From positions 558,001-622,000 of the forward strand of contig JAWMQO010000001.1 in NCBI GenBank assembly GCA_033283325.1: 64,000 nucleotides of DNA. The letters are read 5' to 3'. Positions 40,567 to 48,610 of this stretch are shown here, in pieces (position 1 is the stretch's first letter; each line of letters begins with the position of its first letter). The translations under genes and the position numbers were made by a program. Source of the stretch: Mangrovimicrobium sp033283325 (GTDB lineage Bacteria > Pseudomonadota > Gammaproteobacteria > Pseudomonadales > Halieaceae). The notes under the pieces were generated by a model. That model did no database searches. It had not been told where the DNA came from and was given only the letters and a program-made list of their open reading frames with translations.

Positions 40567-42009
40567 TTAAAGCGAGTTCAGGAAAGCGAGCAAGGCCTCC
40601 CGCTCGTCGCTGGCAAGGGCGACCACGCCATTACGCGCGTCCTGCGCCTCCCCGCCGTGCCACAAAATCGCCTCCAGTAAGGACCGTGCGCGACCGTCGT
40701 GGAGGAATTCCGTGCGCCCCTGGACGACAGCGGTCAGGCCGATACCCCACAGGGGCGGGGTGCGCCATTCGCTGCCGCTGGCGAGGAAGTCCGGACGATT
40801 GTCAGAGAGCCCTTCGCCCATGTCGTGTAACAGGAGGTCGGTGAAGGGGAAGATCACCTGGTTAGCCAGTTCTGGTACGGCGGGGAAGTCCCCGGTTTCC
40901 GTTTGCGGTATATGGCAGCCCGCGCAACCCAGGTCCGCAAACAGTTCCTCACCCTGCAACACTTGCGGGTCCTCCACCGAGCGCCGGGCCGGCACACCCA
41001 GGGTTTGCACGTAGAACGTCACGACATCCAGGGTCTCGTCCGCCACCTCGACCTCGTCGAGCAGTTCGTCGTACTGGGTCTGGGCGAAGGAAGATTCCTG
41101 CGGCAGTACCGAACTGGTCACGCCCATATCCTCGGAGTAAGCCATGGCGTTTTGCACCCGCAGGGTGGGAAGGTTGGCCTTGAGACCGAAACGGCCGAGC
41201 ATGGTGTCGCCGGACAGCGGGTCGATCACCTTGTTTGCCTTGCCCGAGATGCCGTCGTTGTCGGCATCGGCCTCGTCTTCCCAGCCGAGTATGGTCGCCT
41301 CGGGAATGGCCTCGAGCAGGCCGCGGCCGAATACCGGCGGCGCCATGCGGGCACCGAGAAGCGCGCCCTCGGGTAGCGGCTCGTAGCTTTCAGTCACGGT
41401 GAATACGGGCTCGCGCAGGCTCACAATCTCGCCGTCGGCGAGGGTCACCTCGCTCTCTTCGTAGCTGACATCCACACTGACTTCCGGTTCGACGCCGAAA
41501 ACCGCACGATGCTGCAATTGCAGGCCGAAGCTGTCCGCCGGCATGGGGCCGGTCAGCGGGTCGTTGCCGATGCTGATGCGCAGGAAAATCGATTCCTGCT
41601 CCTCGCCGGGAATCGCGGCGCGGCCGCGCCCGTCACGGGCATGGCAGCGTATGCAGGAGCTGTTGTTGAAGATCGGGCCCAGGCCGCTGTTGACCGGCGC
41701 AGGTGCGGTAACGAAGACATCCTCAAAGGCGACGTCACCAGCCAGGTGCAGGTCGAGGCGCTCGCCTTCCAGGTTCGGCGCCGGAGTCTCGAAGGCGGTA
41801 CTGGTCTCGGTGAACACGGTGGTGTCGCCGCCGGAGAGACGCTTGTCCACTGGCACGACGACAGGTTCATTGGGATCTTCGACCGGCGGCGTCACCGGAT
41901 CGGGATCACTGTTGTTGCTGATGACTACCGGGTCGGAGTCGCCGCTGCCGCTACACCCGGCCAGGAGCAGGGCCGCTGCGAGCAGCCCGGGGATAATTTT
42001 TGCGTTCAT
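40567..42009 (-). CDS. Di-heme cytochrome c lipoprotein, DUF1111/thiol-oxidoreductase-like
   Basis: The 480-residue protein has a lipobox (LLLAGCSGSG; Cys19), a Pro/Asp-rich linker, and two c-type heme sites: CIRCH in the first half (NNSSCIRCHARDGRG) and CAGCH in the second (LGCAGCHIPQT). These place it in the DUF1111 di-heme family often found beside imelysins. It is anchored to a membrane in the periplasm and may oxidise or reduce iron or a thiol partner. It is the last gene of a minus-strand iron operon: imelysin ends 9 bp upstream. The biochemical role of the family is unproven. Confidence 0.88.
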   Translation of the reverse strand: MNAKIIPGLLAAALLLAGCSGSGDSDPVVISNNSDPDPVTPPVEDPNEPVVVPVDKRLSGGDTTVFTETSTAFETPAPNLEGERLDLHLAGDVAFEDVFVTAPAPVNSGLGPIFNNSSCIRCHARDGRGRAAIPGEEQESIFLRISIGNDPLTGPMPADSFGLQLQHRAVFGVEPEVSVDVSYEESEVTLADGEIVSLREPVFTVTESYEPLPEGALLGARMAPPVFGRGLLEAIPEATILGWEDEADADNDGISGKANKVIDPLSGDTMLGRFGLKANLPTLRVQNAMAYSEDMGVTSSVLPQESSFAQTQYDELLDEVEVADETLDVVTFYVQTLGVPARRSVEDPQVLQGEELFADLGCAGCHIPQTETGDFPAVPELANQVIFPFTDLLLHDMGEGLSDNRPDFLASGSEWRTPPLWGIGLTAVVQGRTEFLHDGRARSLLEAILWHGGEAQDARNGVVALASDEREALLAFLNSL

Positions 42010-42018
42010 GCTTCAGCC

Positions 42019-43266
42019 TCAGAAAGCGAATTCCACGTCCTCCAGTTGCCCCAGCAACTCATCGGACATCAGGTCCATCAGGGTGAGGATGGCGTCGATG
42101 GCGTCCTGGATGGAGGCCGCCGTGCCGGCGTCCGTCGCAGCGGCTTCCACTGCCTGGTAGTAGGGGGCGGGAATGTCGGCGATGGCAGCGACAGCGGCGT
42201 CGATGGCATCGATCATCTGCTGGTGCAGTTCCGGATTTTCCTCGCTGACCAGGGCGGCGAGACCGTCATTGCCGGAAGCGATACAGGCGTTTTCCGCGCT
42301 CTCGGTACCGATCGACTGCACACCACAGTAGAGGTTGCGCAGGCTGCGCATGTTGTACTGGAAGTCGGTGAGGGAGTTGCCGCTGAACTTGGACTCCACG
42401 GTCAGCGGGTCGTTGTTGCTGAAGGGGTCGCCGATCTTGCCGGAACCCACTTCATCGGCGATGCCGATCATGCCCTGGATGACTTCTTCCAGCAGTGCCG
42501 ACTGGCTGGGGTAGGTGGCGCTGCCCTGGCCGGCGTCGAGGACCTGGGCGATGAAGTTGCCGCCGCTGGCCAGCCAGGCATCCAGGGTCTGGTGGGCCAC
42601 GTCGTTGACGTTGATGGCGATGCCGCGCAGGTAGGCCGCGCGGCGCGGGTCGGCCAGTGCGGCCAGCACGTTGCCGTAACAGTCGCTGCTGCCCGGCGCC
42701 GCGGCGCCGCAGCCGGCGGTGTCTTCGTTGCCGGTGCCGTCGTTGAACAGCAGGTACTCGATGGTGTGGAAACCCTTGACCGTGGTCTCGAGCTGGTCGA
42801 TCACGCTCTGGTTGGAAACATCCACGCTGGTGTCGGCGAGAATATTGTCCAGGTCCACCTTGTTCACCGGCCAGTCGTCCAGCCGCGGGTCGAAGCCCTC
42901 GGTATCGATGGGGCCCCAGAGGAAGCCTTCGCTGCTCTCCCAGTACTTGCGCGTGGTGAACCAGGCCTGCTGCGCGGTCTGCAGGTTGGACTGGGTCAGG
43001 TTGCCGTCGGTCAGGATAACGATGGCGTCGACCAGGTCCTGGGTGCCTTCCGCCATCCCCCGGTAGGTCCCCACGATAACGGTATCACCGATGGTGTCGA
43101 TCAGGCCGGTGGCGTCGAAGCCGGTGCTGACTGGCGGGGTGTCGTCGTCATCGTCGGTGCTGCCGCCATTCTGGATGATGACATCGGCGCTGTCGCCGCC
43201 ACAGGCGGTGAGCAGCGCGAAGCTTGCGAGATACAGGCCGCGCCTGCAGGCAGTCAGAAATTTCAC
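42019..43266 (-). CDS. Imelysin-family lipoprotein, iron-uptake related
   Basis: The 415-residue lipoprotein (LLTACGGDS; Cys22) carries the imelysin-like peptidase domain (M75 fold). The GFHTIEYLLF segment contains the GxHxxE motif and is followed by a long, alanine- and Asp-rich C-terminal region. Imelysins and related IrpA/EfeO-type proteins bind iron and are made under iron limitation; proteolysis is not shown for most of them. A 9-bp gap to the di-heme gene and an 18-bp gap to the porin gene show that the three are one operon. A Fur-box-like sequence upstream of the porin supports iron control. Confidence 0.9.
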   Translation of the reverse strand: MKFLTACRRGLYLASFALLTACGGDSADVIIQNGGSTDDDDDTPPVSTGFDATGLIDTIGDTVIVGTYRGMAEGTQDLVDAIVILTDGNLTQSNLQTAQQAWFTTRKYWESSEGFLWGPIDTEGFDPRLDDWPVNKVDLDNILADTSVDVSNQSVIDQLETTVKGFHTIEYLLFNDGTGNEDTAGCGAAAPGSSDCYGNVLAALADPRRAAYLRGIAINVNDVAHQTLDAWLASGGNFIAQVLDAGQGSATYPSQSALLEEVIQGMIGIADEVGSGKIGDPFSNNDPLTVESKFSGNSLTDFQYNMRSLRNLYCGVQSIGTESAENACIASGNDGLAALVSEENPELHQQMIDAIDAAVAAIADIPAPYYQAVEAAATDAGTAASIQDAIDAILTLMDLMSDELLGQLEDVEFAF

Positions 43267-43284
43267 TGGTATTTCCCCTTGCTA

Positions 43285-44763
43285 TCAGTAAACGAAACCA
43301 ACGCCCAGGGCGAAGGTGTCTTCCTTGTTGTTGCTGTCGAGATCCACTTCGCGCTGGTTGTACTCGGCCTTGAAGGTGATGTTGCGAATCGGCGTGTAGT
43401 TCATGCCCAGGGTCCAGGACTGGCGGTGCCAGCGCGGGTTGTCGAAGACCAGGCCCTCGGTGCGGTACATCGAGTCGTAGTCGTCATAGCGGCCGAAGAG
43501 CACCAGCTTCTGGTCTGTGGGCCCGAACAGGCCGAAGAGGTCGTAGCCCGCCTCCAGGTACCAGGACTGGGCCTCGCTGCCGACGGCGGTGCGTTTCACG
43601 CCGAGATTGTTGGACAGACTCCGGTTGGCCTCGGTGACGAGGTGGGAGTTCTGCAGTCGGCCCCAGAGATACTGGCCGCGCAGGATGAAATCGCCGGGCG
43701 TCCACTGGCCGTCGAAGCCGACGATGTCGACAAAGGCGTCGTAGTCGAAGTCGTTCTTCGGCCGGTTGTTGGTGTCGCCGCCGTACCAGGCGGCGCCCAG
43801 TTGCAGGTCGTCGCCGAGGAAGTAATCCACTCGGGCCAGCATGGCGAGCTCTTCCGCCCGCGCCTGTTCAAATCGTTTCTGGTGGCCGGGAGCGACCCAG
43901 TTGCGCGAGCTGAAGCCGGTGGAATCGAGGCCGTTGATCACCTGGCCTTCCCAGGCCACCGTGCCCCAATCGCCCAGGGACCAGCTGCCGTAGATCGATA
44001 CCCCGGTCTCGTGCCAGAGTAGGGGAATCATCGAGGCATCCGCCTCGGAGCGGGCAACGGTGAAGTAGTCAGCGGGTTTATGCCACTTGTTGGTCCGGCC
44101 CATGGGCAGGACGAAGTGGCCGAATTTTGCGTTCAGCCAGGGGCTGTAGTTCCAGCCCACGTAGAGTTCTTCCACCAGGACTTCGCCGCCGGCCTCGATT
44201 TCCTGCTCGAACTCGCCGAATTCCTCCTGGCTGTCGAGTTCGAGGGTCGCGCCGCTACCGCCGTGCTCGTATTCCAGCTCCGCCTTGGCGAACCAGTTTT
44301 CATCGAAGCGGTATTCCACCTCAAGGATGAAGCGCTCCACGTCGACGCTGTCCTTGGCGAACTCGTCGGTTTCCCAGTCGCGCTGGTAGTAGTTGGTGAT
44401 GCCGTAGCCGGAGATTTCCAGGCCCAGTTCTTCCTCGTGCTCCTCGACTTCCCGGGAGGCGAACAAATGCTCCTCTGGGGGCAGGGCGTCTTGCGGATTA
44501 GAGGGGCTGCTTTCTGCGGGGAGGGCGGAGAGGGTGACACTGTCGATCCCCAGTTTTTCCCGTACCTGCGTGGTCAGGGAAAGCAATTCCTGGCGCTGGC
44601 GATCGAGTTCCTGTTGCTGGGCATCGAGGGCGGCCTGCTGTGCAGCCAGCTTTTGCAGGACGGCCTGCAGCTCTTCAGTGTCCGTGCTCGCACAGGCAAG
44701 CGGCGTGGGTAGCGCCAGCGCAAGCAGCAGAGCGGCTCGCGGCGCAGACGGCCGTCTGGTCAT
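43285..44763 (-). CDS. LbtU-family outer-membrane siderophore porin
   Basis: The 492-residue protein has a signal peptide (LLALALPTPLACA), then a coiled-coil region of about 45 residues rich in Gln and Leu (AVLQKLAAQQAALDAQQQ), then a beta-barrel of alternating residues ending FALGVGFVY with a C-terminal aromatic. This matches LbtU-type porins, which import siderophore-bound iron in Legionella without TonB. It heads the operon that includes imelysin and the di-heme protein. A Fur-box-like palindrome lies 83-101 bp upstream of its start codon. Confidence 0.85.
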   Translation of the reverse strand: MTRRPSAPRAALLLALALPTPLACASTDTEELQAVLQKLAAQQAALDAQQQELDRQRQELLSLTTQVREKLGIDSVTLSALPAESSPSNPQDALPPEEHLFASREVEEHEEELGLEISGYGITNYYQRDWETDEFAKDSVDVERFILEVEYRFDENWFAKAELEYEHGGSGATLELDSQEEFGEFEQEIEAGGEVLVEELYVGWNYSPWLNAKFGHFVLPMGRTNKWHKPADYFTVARSEADASMIPLLWHETGVSIYGSWSLGDWGTVAWEGQVINGLDSTGFSSRNWVAPGHQKRFEQARAEELAMLARVDYFLGDDLQLGAAWYGGDTNNRPKNDFDYDAFVDIVGFDGQWTPGDFILRGQYLWGRLQNSHLVTEANRSLSNNLGVKRTAVGSEAQSWYLEAGYDLFGLFGPTDQKLVLFGRYDDYDSMYRTEGLVFDNPRWHRQSWTLGMNYTPIRNITFKAEYNQREVDLDSNNKEDTFALGVGFVY

Positions 44764-44845
44764 GGAAATCCCCCCAAGGATGTACCGAATGAAAAAAACG
44801 AATTGGAACTTTCAGTCGAGTCTATGAAAATTAAAACATAATGTA

Positions 44846-44864
44846 AATGATAATGAATCGTATT
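44846..44864. promoter_or_regulatory. Fur-box-like site upstream of the iron-uptake operon
   Basis: AATGATAATGAATCGTATT matches the Fur consensus well: AATGATAAT is a perfect half, and the second half matches 6 of 9 positions. The neighbourhood is AT-rich against a GC-rich background. It lies upstream of the LbtU-like porin and downstream of the ZIP gene. Confidence 0.65.
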
Positions 44865-44998
44865 ATATTTTAAATAGTGCAGGCATGAGATCGGGAGGGT
44901 ATTTGGCTTCCGGCGCCGGGAGTGAGTCGGGTAGCGCATGAGGCGCTGGCGCTGCAGTCGCGGACAGACTGCGCGTTTTTGCCGGAAAAACAGGCCTT

Positions 44999-45775
44999 TC
45001 AGGCCCCGAGCGCAATCTTGCCGAGCACACCGAACAGGAAGCCCGCGACCGCGCCAAGTGGGGGTGCCCAGTGTTTCGCGAGCCGGGACTGGGGGGCGAT
45101 ATCCTGGAAGATGATGTAGAGAATCCCGCCGGCCGCAAACAGCGATATAGCGGCAACCAGTTGTGGAAAGCCGGCTAACAACAGGTGTCCGGTGAGCCCT
45201 GCGGCCGGGCCCAGCAGGGCCATCAGGGCAAAGGCCAGAACAATCTTCGGCACCCGGAAATGCGTTGAAGCGGTGAGTTCACGGCAGGCATTAAAGCCTT
45301 CCGGCAGGTTCTGCAGGGCGATGATTCCAGCCAGCAGCAGGCCCGCCTCGCGGGAAACGACGAAAGTCGCCCCCAGTGCGAGGGCTTCGGGCACGAAGTC
45401 GGAAAGCATGGCGACGAGCTGGCTGGCCGCCGTGCCACGCTTTGCCAGGTGCGCGTCGAGCAACATGAACGCAACACCGCCGCCGAGAAAGCACAGGGAC
45501 ACAGGCAGGAGGTCGAGCTTGTGCATGTTTTCCGGCACCAGGACCAGCGCTACTGCCGCCAGCAGGGCGCCGCCACCGAAGGCGATGATACTGTGGCGGA
45601 TATCGTTTTCCAGCCAGCGCGGACGGATGCGCTCGGCGCCTGCGAGCGCCGCGCCGACCGGCATGGTGATCCCGGCCAGCAGGGTAAGTAAGACGATCTG
45701 CAACCAATCGGCCAAAAGCTTATCGCTCGGTGTGTGAAAGGTCGGGATTGTGAGGGCAGTGCCGGCGGCGATCAA
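44999..45775 (-). CDS. ZIP-family divalent metal transporter
   Basis: The protein is 258 residues with about eight transmembrane helices. Two ZIP metal-site helices are clear: DFVPEALALGATFVVS (TM4) and IIALQNLPEGFNACREL (TM5), the latter with the NLPEG metal-ligand motif. The TM4 site lacks the usual His-Asn pair (DFVPEA), so metal choice may differ. ZIP proteins import Zn, Fe or Mn. The start is TTG at 45775, since the next ATG lies inside the first helix; no clear ribosome site is visible. It reads toward the Fur box and iron operon, which fits a role in metal uptake. Confidence 0.8.
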   Translation of the reverse strand: MIAAGTALTIPTFHTPSDKLLADWLQIVLLTLLAGITMPVGAALAGAERIRPRWLENDIRHSIIAFGGGALLAAVALVLVPENMHKLDLLPVSLCFLGGGVAFMLLDAHLAKRGTAASQLVAMLSDFVPEALALGATFVVSREAGLLLAGIIALQNLPEGFNACRELTASTHFRVPKIVLAFALMALLGPAAGLTGHLLLAGFPQLVAAISLFAAGGILYIIFQDIAPQSRLAKHWAPPLGAVAGFLFGVLGKIALGA

Positions 45776-45791
45776 GTCGCCAGCTCAGGGC

Positions 45792-46199
45792 TCAAGCCGG
45801 ACGCTGTCCACCGCAGAGGACCTCGGTCACTTTCTCCGTGTCGAGGTATTCCCTCAGGTGCAGAATTTTCCCGTCGACGAATTCGAACAGGAAGTGGTAG
45901 TCGTTTTCATACACCTTGCCTGAAACGTGATCCCCATGTGAAGTCGCTTCCACCGCCACGCGATCGCCCTCGGCGGTCATGGCCTTGATGGTGAAGGTGA
46001 TGCCAGCGGGAAAGGCCTCGTATATCTGCCCGGCGTATTCGGCGATCTCGGATTTGGTATGGGTGTTCGAGATCAGGGTATTGCCCATGGTGCGGACGTC
46101 GCCGTTCTCGGCGTAGCTGCCGACCATGGTGTCCATGTCGCCCTCGCACATGGCCTGGAAAAACCTGCGCACCCGTTGTTTGTTTTCCTCGGCAGACAT
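45792..46199 (-). CDS. SnoaL-like/NTF2-fold protein 1
   Basis: The 135-residue protein has the NTF2/SnoaL cone fold: a helical start (KQRVRRFFQAMCEGDMDTM), then strands ending in FEFVDGKILHLREYLDTE. Members are polyketide cyclases, ketosteroid isomerase-like enzymes or scaffolds. The C-terminal LREYLDTEKV segment matches SnoaL-like families. It is the last gene of a five-gene minus-strand unit from 48455, 12 bp after the next SnoaL gene. Its stop is 16 bp from the ZIP start. Catalytic residues cannot be assigned from sequence. Confidence 0.8.
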   Translation of the reverse strand: MSAEENKQRVRRFFQAMCEGDMDTMVGSYAENGDVRTMGNTLISNTHTKSEIAEYAGQIYEAFPAGITFTIKAMTAEGDRVAVEATSHGDHVSGKVYENDYHFLFEFVDGKILHLREYLDTEKVTEVLCGGQRPA

Positions 46200-46211
46200 T
46201 GGCTACTCCTG

Positions 46212-46757
46212 TCAGGCGCTTTCCGCTGGCGCAATGCCAGCCATCTGCGCATCGATGATGCGCCGCTTCATCGGTTTCACCCAGGACTCCTCCAGGCTGG
46301 GCTCGAGCAGGCCCGCTTCTTTGAGTTCATCGCAGAGCTTCATCTGGTGACAGATGTCGAAGAGGTCGTACTGGGAGGAAAACTTCCCGTCGCCGCCATA
46401 GGTGATGAAGCTGACACCATGGGTTTCGTAGAAGCTGCCGTCCGGCCGCGTGCCCGGGCCGCGATTTACCCAGCGGGTGATGATCTGGTTCCCGTCGACG
46501 GCGATATGGGTGATTGGGAAACTCCAGCCCGCCCAGCCGGAACCCACTTCCATGTCGCGACCGTAATGGGTCGCGCGGATCTCGTCGCGGTTGTGCGCCA
46601 TCACCGGCATGACACCGCCGTAGGGACAGAAGTAAGTGGCGTCCTCGTGGTAGAACTCATCGGCGATCCAGGACCAGCTGTTGCGTTTTTCCGCTTCCAC
46701 GAAGGCCGCCTGCAGGCGCTGCGCGGCGTCGAGCACTTCCTCCCGGGGATACGTCAT
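46212..46757 (-). CDS. SnoaL-like/NTF2-fold protein 2
   Basis: This 181-residue protein shares the cone fold, with LQAAFVEAEKRNSWSWIADEF at the start, THYGRDMEVGSGWAGW in the middle and an extended C-terminal helix region (LEESWVKPMKRRIIDAQ). It is longer than the neighbouring SnoaL proteins. The ATG at 46757 is chosen because GGGG lies eight bases upstream. It directly follows the SDR gene (stop at 46761), so the two are co-translated. Function is unknown; pairing with an SDR suggests a small hydrophobic substrate. Confidence 0.78.
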   Translation of the reverse strand: MTYPREEVLDAAQRLQAAFVEAEKRNSWSWIADEFYHEDATYFCPYGGVMPVMAHNRDEIRATHYGRDMEVGSGWAGWSFPITHIAVDGNQIITRWVNRGPGTRPDGSFYETHGVSFITYGGDGKFSSQYDLFDICHQMKLCDELKEAGLLEPSLEESWVKPMKRRIIDAQMAGIAPAESA

Positions 46758-46760
46758 CAC

Positions 46761-47528
46761 TCAGACCCCGTAACCGCCATCCACCGAGAGGATCTGGCCG
46801 GTGACGTAACCCGCCCGCTTCGAGGCCAGGTAGACGGCGGCGTAGGCGACTTCCTCGGGTTCGCCCCAGCGCTTGACGCACAGGCCCGCCTGGACCGCAT
46901 CCTTCCACTGTTCGTCAAAGGTGCCGTCGGCCCAGAGGCGTTTGAATATCCCGGAATTGATCACGCCGATGGCGACGCTGTTGGCGCGGATGCCGAATTG
47001 TCCCTCTTCCTTGGCAATGCCCTGGACGAGGCTCTCGATAGCCGCCTTGGGCGCCACCGACAGAACGTCCCGCTCCGGCCACTTGTGCAGGCCAGCGGAG
47101 CTGATGTGCACGTAAGAGCCGCCGCCAGCGGCTTTCATGTGGGGCAGGGTATGGTGGACGATGTTGAAGAAGCCGTTGAGGTCCGCATCGATCACCGCCT
47201 GCCATGTCTGCGGTGTCAGGTCGCGGATCATGAGCTGCTCGATATCGGAACCGGCGGCAATCACCACGGTGTGGATACGGTGCCTGGCAGCGAGGTCGCT
47301 GACAAGTTCCTCCACCCGCTGCGCATCACCGATGGAAAGCTGGTGGTATTCAGCTTTCCGGCCGTGGGACTGTACCTGTTCGGCAACCTCACGGGCCCGG
47401 TTCTCATTGCCGTGGTAGGTAAGTGCTACATCCGAACCCGCCTCGGCAAACTTTTCACAGATCACCGAGCCGGTGCCGCCACTGCCGCCGATGACGAGTG
47501 CGATACCCTGAGGAAATTCTTCAATCAC
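46761..47528 (-). CDS. Short-chain dehydrogenase with altered catalytic Tyr
   Basis: The 255-residue SDR has the cofactor loop IGGSGGTGSVIC, NADP-type residues near LTYHGNENRA and the classical VTGQILSVDGGYGV C-terminus. At the active site, Ser is in HISSAGLHKWPERD, but the YxxxK position reads SVAPK, so the Tyr is replaced by Ser while Lys stays. In DNA this is TCG GTG GCG CCC AAG, with no sign of a frameshift. The protein may be catalytically altered or use another residue. It stands between two SnoaL-fold genes in the same operon. FabG-like otherwise. Confidence 0.85.
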   Translation of the reverse strand: MIEEFPQGIALVIGGSGGTGSVICEKFAEAGSDVALTYHGNENRAREVAEQVQSHGRKAEYHQLSIGDAQRVEELVSDLAARHRIHTVVIAAGSDIEQLMIRDLTPQTWQAVIDADLNGFFNIVHHTLPHMKAAGGGSYVHISSAGLHKWPERDVLSVAPKAAIESLVQGIAKEEGQFGIRANSVAIGVINSGIFKRLWADGTFDEQWKDAVQAGLCVKRWGEPEEVAYAAVYLASKRAGYVTGQILSVDGGYGV

Positions 47529-47600
47529 TTTGGCCTCTCTTATTCATATTTACAGCACGGAAATTGAGGATTTGTCGCCGGCTTCCCGGCCGCCCCCGGA

Positions 47601-48059
47601 TCAGGGGCCGTCGCGCAGCTGCACCGATTCGAAATAGAGGTAATCGTTTTTCATGCGGGCGATTTTCCACTGGCCATCGACCCTGGCGTACTCCTCGAAA
47701 TACTGCACCGAGGAGAGCGAGGCGATGTCCTGCCCCTCGCGGATAGAGAGGGCTTCTACCATCCAGCGCCCGCTGGCGCTGTTTTCCCCGGTGAACTGGA
47801 TAATGCCGTTGGCCCCGCGGGGTACCTGGCTGACCAGCTCGGGGCTGCCCAGCAGCTGATTGAAGAAGTCGCGGACTTCCTTCTTGCCGCGCAGTTCGAT
47901 GCCGAATCCGTATTCCAGGCACACGTCGTCGGTGAACAGTTCGACCAGGGCATCCACTTCCTTGTCGAGGATGGCGTACCAGTAGCAGTAGCGCAGCTCC
48001 TGGATGTCGCTCTTGTCGATGTATTGCCGAATTTTGTCTTCGTTGGCTACCGTCGTCAT
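47601..48059 (-). CDS. SnoaL-like/NTF2-fold protein 3
   Basis: The 152-residue protein has the NTF2 cone fold: DIQELRYCYWYAILDKEVDALVELFTDDVCLEY, typical of SnoaL_4 family members in steroid and aromatic pathways, then GRWMVEALSI and a C-terminal KIARMKNDYLYFES strand. It is the second gene of the five-gene unit and is 72 bp upstream of the SDR gene. The YCYWYAILD wording with a conserved Asp is common in ketosteroid isomerase-like and dehydratase-like members; exact activity is unknown. Confidence 0.83.
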   Translation of the reverse strand: MTTVANEDKIRQYIDKSDIQELRYCYWYAILDKEVDALVELFTDDVCLEYGFGIELRGKKEVRDFFNQLLGSPELVSQVPRGANGIIQFTGENSASGRWMVEALSIREGQDIASLSSVQYFEEYARVDGQWKIARMKNDYLYFESVQLRDGP

Positions 48060-48098
48060 GTTTTTACTCTTGTCAGGACAGTTAAAGTTTCAGCTCGA

Positions 48099-48455
48099 TC
48101 AGCCGCTGTATTGCGCCAGGCAGTCCAGCCAGGAGAGCCAGCGTTGTTCGCTGGAGCGGTATCGGGGGTGATCGTAACGTCCGGCAAGTATACCCGCATC
48201 GCCCAACTGGACTACGTCCAGGACTTCGAGCTCGCGCGCGTAAATCGCTTTCTGGGCGTCCGCCACTGCCTTGTCGGCGCCCTCGGCCCACAGGCCCGCC
48301 GCGCTGAGGCATTGCACGAAGGGCGCCAGCTCGGTGGTGGCGCCGGGGGGCTTGAAAAGGTAGAGGCTGGCGTTTTCCGCAGTTGCCGAATCGAAACAGG
48401 CCTCGCAGTCGAGGAAAAGTGAGCCGTCTGTCAGCGGAAGGTGCCGGATTTCCAT
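48099..48455 (-). CDS. Small conserved-looking protein, function unknown
   Basis: The 118-residue protein is acidic with two Cys early on (LFLDCEACFDSATAENAS), followed by helix-forming segments (LSAAGLWAEGADKAVADAQKA) and a C-terminal WLSWLDCLAQYSG. I do not recognise the family. It is the first gene of the minus-strand operon, 39 bp before the SnoaL 3 gene, and divergent from the SDR at 48611 with the shared palindromic operator between them. A SnoaL-like or dimeric ferredoxin-like fold is possible but not supported by motifs. Confidence 0.6.
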   Translation of the reverse strand: MEIRHLPLTDGSLFLDCEACFDSATAENASLYLFKPPGATTELAPFVQCLSAAGLWAEGADKAVADAQKAIYARELEVLDVVQLGDAGILAGRYDHPRYRSSEQRWLSWLDCLAQYSG

Positions 48456-48517
48456 AGGCCAGGTCCTGCCTGTGTTGTTCTTGTCAGGCAGATCATGGTA
48501 AGTACTGCAATACCTGA

Positions 48518-48535
48518 AGTCAATAACAATTGACT
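48518..48535. promoter_or_regulatory. Palindromic operator, copy 1 (AGTCAA-N6-TTGACT)
   Basis: AGTCAATAACAATTGACT is an 18-bp palindrome with 7-bp arms between two divergent transcription units. Its arm TTGACT, read leftward, is a good -35 box with TACCAT 17 bp further on as -10. A protein bound here would block that promoter. A second copy is at 59918-59935. Confidence 0.75.
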
Positions 48536-48610
48536 AATATGGGGCCTGCAATTAGGCTCCCTCGATGAGCCGGCTGATGGGCGGTTGACTCGTGGTCAGG
48601 AAAACCGAGT

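Noticed and set aside
41509..44022. Long open frame (about 837 codons) on the plus strand
   Set aside because: It is antisense to the di-heme, imelysin and porin genes, all of which have clear motifs; the frame is a product of low stop density in GC-rich DNA.
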